58,603 bases of DNA, from NCBI GenBank assembly GCA_964471755.1, contig CAYYJM010000003.1, positions 1-58,603 of the forward strand. The letters run 5' to 3'. The notes beneath the pieces were generated by a model. The model did not search any database. It had not been told where the DNA came from and worked only from the letters and a program-made list of their open reading frames with translations. Of the stretch, positions 53,770-58,603 are shown piece after piece. The stretch is from CAYYJM01 sp964471755 (GTDB lineage Bacteria; Planctomycetota; Planctomycetia; Gemmatales; Gemmataceae). The position numbers and the translations under genes were made by a program. Each line of letters starts with the position of its first letter. The first letter of the stretch is position 1.

Positions 53770-53921
53770 CAGAGCCGCGCACGCAGCGAGGCCGCAGGCC
53801 GAGCGAAGTAAGCGTACCGCGGCCAGGACGTGCAGGTCTTGGCACGCTTCCGCCGCCCTGATGTGCAGGTCGTGGTGCGCTTACTCCGCTCGCCTGGAGG
53901 CTCGCTGCGTGCGCGGCTCTG
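53770..53921. repeat. 152-bp inverted-repeat element with internal direct repeat
   Basis: Arms 53770-53814 and 53878-53921 (about 45 bp) begin CAGAGCCGCGCACGCAGCGA and are nearly complementary, with a few mismatches and one indel. Between them the motif GA(C/T)GTGCAGGTC occurs twice (starting 53827 and 53859). It occupies most of the 314-bp divergent region 53708-54021 between the helicase and the GTPase gene. It belongs to neither of the other palindrome types in the window. Confidence 0.82.
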
Positions 53922-54021
53922 TTCGCGGAAAGAATTCGTTCCGGCCTCTTGTGGCGGCCCCCGGTCCCGGCGATAATGCTCGACAGTCGTCAACCCTGTC
54001 CGGCCTGACTGGAGCCCAAGC

Positions 54022-57000
54022 ATGACCCCGAGCCTGGCCACCGGTTCGCTCGTTCTGCTGGCGGAAGTGACCTGCAAACTCTCGAACAACGAAACGCAGT
54101 CCTGGGTCAGCCAGATCATCGAGCATTTCCGCTCTCAGCGAAAACTGCCCGAGGAAGTGCTTCGCACGGCCTGGGCTCGACTGTGGAAGAATGTCGAGGC
54201 CGGCTTCCAGGATGCGGGCTGGTTCTCCTGGCTCACGTCGAAGGATGAACGCGACCTGCAACAGGCGATTCGCGAGCGCACGCCGGTCGGTGACCGGATC
54301 GGGCTCCTCGAAGAGCTGCGCAACTCCGGCGGACGACACGTCGTCTCGAGTGTGACGCTCCACGCGGCGGAGGGCCAGACGGTCGAATCGCTCCACGCTT
54401 TGGCCCTGGTGCGGGCGCTCTTCCAGACCCTGGCCCGCGAACTGGACGGTGCCCGGTTCCAGCGCCTGGGACGATTCGTCCAGGACAACGCCGAGCGTCT
54501 GATGGCGGAGTTGCTCTTTCTGTTCAATCGGGAGATCTCCAGCTACCGGAAGCTCTCCCACCAGGTCACTCTGCGGTCCTGCCAGGAAACGCTCGAACGT
54601 CTCGCCCAGATCGAGGGGAAACTCGACTGGATCGTGAGCCTCCTGATGCCGCGTTTGATCGATCCGACCGCGGCCGAGGGACGTGGCGATCTGCCGCCCG
54701 AGTTCGCCCGGAAGGCGGAACAGGCCGAGAATCTCCGGCTCGCCTGGGGCTCGGCTCGCGACGCCCTCACGGTCCTTCTCAATGGCCGGATGAGCGAACC
54801 GTCGGACCCTCGACGGCAGCGCGCCGAGGATCTGCGTGCCCGCCTGGCCGAACTCGATCGTCTCTTCCTGCGCGGGGCCAATGAACTGCTCGATCGCCTG
54901 GTTCATCCGGAAATCGTGCTGGCCACGGTCGGAACCACCAGCAGCGGCAAGACGACGGTGATCGATCTGCTGGTCGGCGCGGCCGTCGCCCCGATCGATC
55001 CGCAGGAACTGAGTGCCGGCGTTCTGACCATCCATCACAGCCCGGCCGAGAAGGCCCGACTGGAGGTGCGGCCCACGGAGCGGGCCGAGTGGGAAATCGG
55101 CGACTGGGAGGTCGCCAGCGAGGCTGAGATCTACCAGCGTCTCGAAGCTACCATGCGCCGCTACAACACCCTGCGTGATCGCCCCGAGCCGCCCCGGCCG
55201 CCGGTCTTTCACCTGTACTTCCCGACCGTCCTGGGCCTGTATCCGCGCATCCTGGACATCCCCGATGGCTGTCTGCTGTCGATCAAGGATCTGCCGGGAA
55301 GCAAGCACGCCGGCGATCACCTCAATCTCCGCGTCATCCGCGACCACGCCCGGAACGCACTGTGTCTGCTGGTCTACGATACGACCCAGACCGACCCGAC
55401 CGGGCGACGCGATCTCCTCGAACAGGTGGTCGAGGAGGTCAAGACCCTGGGCGGCTCGCCGGCGCGGCTTCTGCTCCTGGGCAACAAGGCCGATCAGTGG
55501 GACAAGCAGGCCAACGGTCGGGAACGGCTGCAACAGTTTCTGCAAGAGCTGCACCAGGACATCACCCGGACGCTGGAAGACCGTCTGCCCGATCACAAGA
55601 TCGCCATCGCCCAGATGGCGATGGTCAGTCTGAGTGCCGAGCCGGCCATGCTCGCCATCCGGGCTCTGCGTTCGCGCACTCGAGAGGGAAGTCTGGAGGC
55701 CCTGAAGCGTCTGCTTCAGTCGTATGCCGGCCTCATTCCGGAGACCCTGCGTCGCGGGCTGACGTTCGATCCGGCCGAGTGGCCGGCGGAGCGAGCCCGG
55801 CAGATCGCCCTGGCCGTCTTCGAGGCGGCCCATGGCCCGGCGTTCTTCCGCGAACTGCGGGCTCACGTCCGCCGTCACCTGGCCGAACTGGTCATTCCAC
55901 CCGCCGTCGAGGAGTTTCGCCAGAACGGCGGCTGGCAGGCGTTCGACTGGATCGTGCGCGTGGTCGGTGCGGAATGTCATGGACCGAAGGAACGCTACGA
56001 TGCCGAGAAGGCCCGGCTCGATCAGCTCTCCGCGGATCTGACCGAGTTGCGGGATCGGAGTCAGAAGGAGCTGAACCGTCCGTTTCAGGAGATGCGCGAG
56101 GCAGTGCATGGCCTGATCCACTACAACGAAGAGGCGATCAACCAGGCGCTGCAGATGTGGGAGCAGATCACGCGACGACTGGAAGCGACGCCGCCGTTCG
56201 ACACGCTGCCGGAGGAATCGCTCGCCCCGCTCCGGCTTTGGCGCTACGAGATCATCTGGGCGACCGACGCGGTCTTGCGGGCCGTTCGCCGGGCCCTGGA
56301 GATGGGGACTTCCCTGGACGAACGCGCACTGGGCAGCCTGTCACGGCATCACCGACATTGCATCACCGAGGCCATCGAGAAGATCCAGCGTGCCGGCTAC
56401 ACCTCGCAACTGGCGCGGGAAGGCGGACGCAAGGAACACACCACCCCGGAAGAACGACAACAGGCCGACCGGCTCGTTGCGGGGCTCAATGAGCTGTCCA
56501 CCGTCCTGGCCGTGGCCCTCGATGCGGTCGTGGTGAACGCCGCTCAGACCGAGGCGGCGCGCATGCAGGAGGCCCTCGATCGTCTGTTCGGCCGGCACAA
56601 GGAACACGTGGCCGAACAGGCGCAGGAGCTGGCCCGGGCCGCCGGTCTGCGTCTCTACCTCAACATCCCCGAGGCCAGCCTGACACCGATTCGACTCAGC
56701 ATGTCCATCCATTATCAGGCCGGCGACACGACCCGGGTCGCCGCCGGGACCGAGTCGATTCAGACCGGCATCGATAAGGTCGAGGTCGGCAAGCAGAAGA
56801 AGAAGCGAACCGTCAAACGCGACAAGAAGACCTTCTTTGGCTGGCTCGGTAGCATGATACTCGGCGACTCCTACACGGAGGAGTACGAGGAGACGAAGTA
56901 CGAGGAGCGACCCCGGATGGAAACGCGCACCTTCACGCGCGTGCTGGCGGTCGCCGAGTTGGAGACGATCTGGGACGAGATGGTCCGGCAGCAGCAACCA

Positions 57001-57267
57001 CACCTGGTGACCCAGTGCGCCGAGTGGCTCCTGGAGCAGGCCGCCGAGGTCACCGAAGCGATCCGCGAGTTCCAGCAGGGGCTGCTCGCCGACTATGAGA
57101 AGCAGCTGGAACTCGTCCACCAGACCGCGGTCACCCTGACCCGGGAGGAAGAGACGGCCTGGGCTCAGGCCGGCGAGATCGTTCAGCGTCTCTCCCGGCG
57201 ATTCCAGAGCCTGACGGCCGGCCAGAAGCGGAGCGAGGACGAGGAGATCGCCGATGCCACTGCGTGA
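54022..57267 (+). CDS. Dynamin-like GTPase, large
   Basis: 1,081 residues. A helical N-terminal part of about 290 residues (no known domain) precedes the GTPase domain: G1 GTTSSGKT at 304-311, G3 DLPG at 423-426, G4 NKAD at 488-491. Long helices follow (about 590-900), consistent with a dynamin stalk. A basic then hydrophobic stretch at about 928-960 (KKKRTVKRDKKTFFGWLG onward) could be a membrane-binding paddle. The C terminus is helical. Bacterial dynamins remodel or protect membranes and often occur in pairs. The gene overlaps the next by 14 nt and is part of a unit of at least three genes. Confidence 0.85.
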   Translation: MTPSLATGSLVLLAEVTCKLSNNETQSWVSQIIEHFRSQRKLPEEVLRTAWARLWKNVEAGFQDAGWFSWLTSKDERDLQQAIRERTPVGDRIGLLEELRNSGGRHVVSSVTLHAAEGQTVESLHALALVRALFQTLARELDGARFQRLGRFVQDNAERLMAELLFLFNREISSYRKLSHQVTLRSCQETLERLAQIEGKLDWIVSLLMPRLIDPTAAEGRGDLPPEFARKAEQAENLRLAWGSARDALTVLLNGRMSEPSDPRRQRAEDLRARLAELDRLFLRGANELLDRLVHPEIVLATVGTTSSGKTTVIDLLVGAAVAPIDPQELSAGVLTIHHSPAEKARLEVRPTERAEWEIGDWEVASEAEIYQRLEATMRRYNTLRDRPEPPRPPVFHLYFPTVLGLYPRILDIPDGCLLSIKDLPGSKHAGDHLNLRVIRDHARNALCLLVYDTTQTDPTGRRDLLEQVVEEVKTLGGSPARLLLLGNKADQWDKQANGRERLQQFLQELHQDITRTLEDRLPDHKIAIAQMAMVSLSAEPAMLAIRALRSRTREGSLEALKRLLQSYAGLIPETLRRGLTFDPAEWPAERARQIALAVFEAAHGPAFFRELRAHVRRHLAELVIPPAVEEFRQNGGWQAFDWIVRVVGAECHGPKERYDAEKARLDQLSADLTELRDRSQKELNRPFQEMREAVHGLIHYNEEAINQALQMWEQITRRLEATPPFDTLPEESLAPLRLWRYEIIWATDAVLRAVRRALEMGTSLDERALGSLSRHHRHCITEAIEKIQRAGYTSQLAREGGRKEHTTPEERQQADRLVAGLNELSTVLAVALDAVVVNAAQTEAARMQEALDRLFGRHKEHVAEQAQELARAAGLRLYLNIPEASLTPIRLSMSIHYQAGDTTRVAAGTESIQTGIDKVEVGKQKKKRTVKRDKKTFFGWLGSMILGDSYTEEYEETKYEERPRMETRTFTRVLAVAELETIWDEMVRQQQPHLVTQCAEWLLEQAAEVTEAIREFQQGLLADYEKQLELVHQTAVTLTREEETAWAQAGEIVQRLSRRFQSLTAGQKRSEDEEIADATA

Positions 57268-58291
57268 CTGGCAGTATCCGCGTCTGGCGGAGGTCGCCGG
57301 CCAGATCGAGGGCATGCACGAGGGGCAGCTCAACGCCGCCGTGCGCTTCCTGCTCGCGGACCCAGCCCGCGCGGACTCCCTCTGCTCCTGGTACCGCATC
57401 ACGGCCGGTGACGATCGCGAACGGGAGATCGCCTTGGCACGCGGACACTTCGGTTATCGCCTCCGCATTCTGAAGCAGACGCTTCTACTGGGCCTCTGGT
57501 CCTCGACGGAGGAGGACGATGGTGCCCAGGCCGACGAGGCGGTTCGCTGCGCCTTAATGCTTATCGGCCTGGCCTTCGAGACGAACGGCTACACGACGTC
57601 AGCGAGTCTGGCGGCCGATATTCCGCCCCGGGCCGAAGGCCGGTTGTACGAAGCACTCGCGCGGCTGCTGGTCAAGGATGCCGGCCTGCTGGCGGCGCTG
57701 TCGCGGGCTGGCGTCAGTGCCAGGGCCAGCTTTCGCGGTGACGCCCGCTTTCTCGACGCCCAACTCGGCCCCTGGCCGAACCTCTCCCCCGACGACATCG
57801 TGCCCGGAGCGTTGATGCTGCTGGGGCGTGAGCGCGTCGGCCGAAGAAGTGCCCCAATCCCGGTCGCGCCCCCACCGGCGGTAACGGCCGTGACGCGAAA
57901 GGTCAGCCTGGTCCTGATCGTGCGGGCCAGCAAACTCGGTGGACTGCCCCGGGCGGGCAGTTCCATCGCTCCGGCACGGGTCGAGGAGTGGCTTGGGGTC
58001 GCCTCCTACTTCTACGCCGAGACGCTGCCCGAAAGAGGCGATCGCATCCCCCAACTGGACAGCATCGAGGCCAATCTCACGCTCAGCGACGACCTGCCAT
58101 CGACCGACTCGGAGCAGGAGGTCTACCTTCGTCTGGAAGCCGTGCTGTCGGGCGCGGTTTCGGCCACTTCGAGGCCGCTGCTGCAACAGGCGCTGCGCCG
58201 ACCGGACACCGGCCCTGTCCAGGTCGTTCGGCTTCGCCGCATCGACATGCTCACCTCGGCAGCGTGGCTGACCCCGTTTACCATCGTCTGA
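57254..58291 (+). CDS. Unknown protein between the two GTPases
   Basis: 345 residues, no signal peptide or membrane segment. Residues about 1-115 are helical, about 125-200 mixed, then a Pro/Ala-rich linker (about 197-212) and a beta-rich C-terminal part. The start ATG lies 14 nt inside the dynamin gene and the stop is 16 nt before the next GTPase, so it is part of the same operon and likely a partner of the GTPases. No family recognised. Confidence 0.7.
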   Translation: MPLRDWQYPRLAEVAGQIEGMHEGQLNAAVRFLLADPARADSLCSWYRITAGDDREREIALARGHFGYRLRILKQTLLLGLWSSTEEDDGAQADEAVRCALMLIGLAFETNGYTTSASLAADIPPRAEGRLYEALARLLVKDAGLLAALSRAGVSARASFRGDARFLDAQLGPWPNLSPDDIVPGALMLLGRERVGRRSAPIPVAPPPAVTAVTRKVSLVLIVRASKLGGLPRAGSSIAPARVEEWLGVASYFYAETLPERGDRIPQLDSIEANLTLSDDLPSTDSEQEVYLRLEAVLSGAVSATSRPLLQQALRRPDTGPVQVVRLRRIDMLTSAAWLTPFTIV

Positions 58292-58306
58292 TCGAGGTGG
58301 CCGCCC

Positions 58307-58603
58307 GTGGAGCGCAACCCGGAACTGATTCTCGCCGCCGTGGGCACCACGTCCAGCGGCAAGAGTACGCTCCTGAACCTGCTCGCGGGTCGCTGGCTCC
58401 TGCCGATCGATGTCCAGGAATCGCCCCGGATCGTGATCGAGATTCGTCACCAGACCCGACGCGAGGCGACCTTCGCCGATGGCACTCGCGTTCCGCATGA
58501 CGAGGCCGCGCGTCACCGGGTCGTCCACCTGGCCGCCGAGGGACTGCGGACCCGTTCGTCATCCGAGCCTGTGGTCCTGGACCTGGCCGCACGCCTGCGC
58601 CTC
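58307..58603 (+). CDS. Second dynamin-like GTPase, N-terminal part (3' end outside window)
   Basis: The first 99 residues only. GTG 58307 has GAGGTG 7 nt upstream. The G1 loop GTTSSGKST is at about 13-21, preceded by ELILAAVG just as in the larger GTPase (EIVLATVG), then PIDVQESPRIVIEIRH, the counterpart of PIDPQELSAGVLTIHH. Unlike the first protein it has no N-terminal extension. G3 and G4 lie beyond the window. The similarity to the first GTPase suggests they act together. Confidence 0.8.
   Translation, partial: MERNPELILAAVGTTSSGKSTLLNLLAGRWLLPIDVQESPRIVIEIRHQTRREATFADGTRVPHDEAARHRVVHLAAEGLRTRSSSEPVVLDLAARLRL

Overview
The window is GC-rich and almost fully coding. It looks like a planctomycete of the Gemmataceae type. 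The main evidence is a PSCyt1/PSCyt2/PSD1 cytochrome gene paired with a DUF1501 Tat-secreted gene, TIGR02996 domains fused to sulfatase-modifying-factor folds, MJ0042-like zinc-ribbon membrane proteins and large palindromic intergenic repeats. Assignment is by gene content only. The sequence is a scaffold: three runs of exactly 10 N (8613-8622, 9264-9273, 40679-40688) lie inside genes.

Layout. 1-2474: end of a truncated two-gene unit (ATPase-like protein and membrane-anchored protein). 2554-4276: miaA and an FHA protein. 4482-10439: dnaE interrupted by two inteins. 10426-11921: a convergent glycosyltransferase and a zinc-ribbon membrane protein. 12126-15712: cytochrome-domain/DUF1501 pair. 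15724-18264: two TIGR02996-SUMF1 genes, identical over about 900 bp and then hypervariable over the last 100 bp, with an XRE regulator between them. 18321-22493: Gfo/Idh/MocA oxidoreductase, small winged-helix-like protein, secreted beta-propeller. 22505-36560: a DevBCA-like exporter (minus strand) divergent from a fully reducing PKS and a C-A-T-TE NRPS. 36666-38310: an Nth-Ung fusion, tRNA-Ser and terminator. 38393-41793: gene remnant, larB, gapped GH32-like gene. 41887-45744: aroD-aroE fusion, aroK, prepilin peptidase, hisH. 45749-50140: membrane protein, large secreted protein, tRNA-Arg, BON protein. 50134-53707: PdeM-like nuclease and Lhr-type helicase. 54022-58603: two dynamin-like GTPases flanking an unknown gene, cut by the window end.

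The most striking observation is the SUMF1 pair. Twenty of the 22 differences fall in codons 298-327, 19 of those 20 are at codon positions 1 or 2, and 17 of the 20 have A in one copy. This is the fingerprint of adenine-directed mutagenesis by a diversity-generating retroelement, acting on a C-type-lectin-like scaffold that has lost the enzyme's paired cysteines. No reverse transcriptase or template repeat is recognisable here, so they would have to lie elsewhere. Other points of interest are the PKS-NRPS/DevBCA locus, the Nth-Ung fusion, the tandem dynamin unit, and several families of long near-perfect palindromes, one present twice as an 81-bp element.
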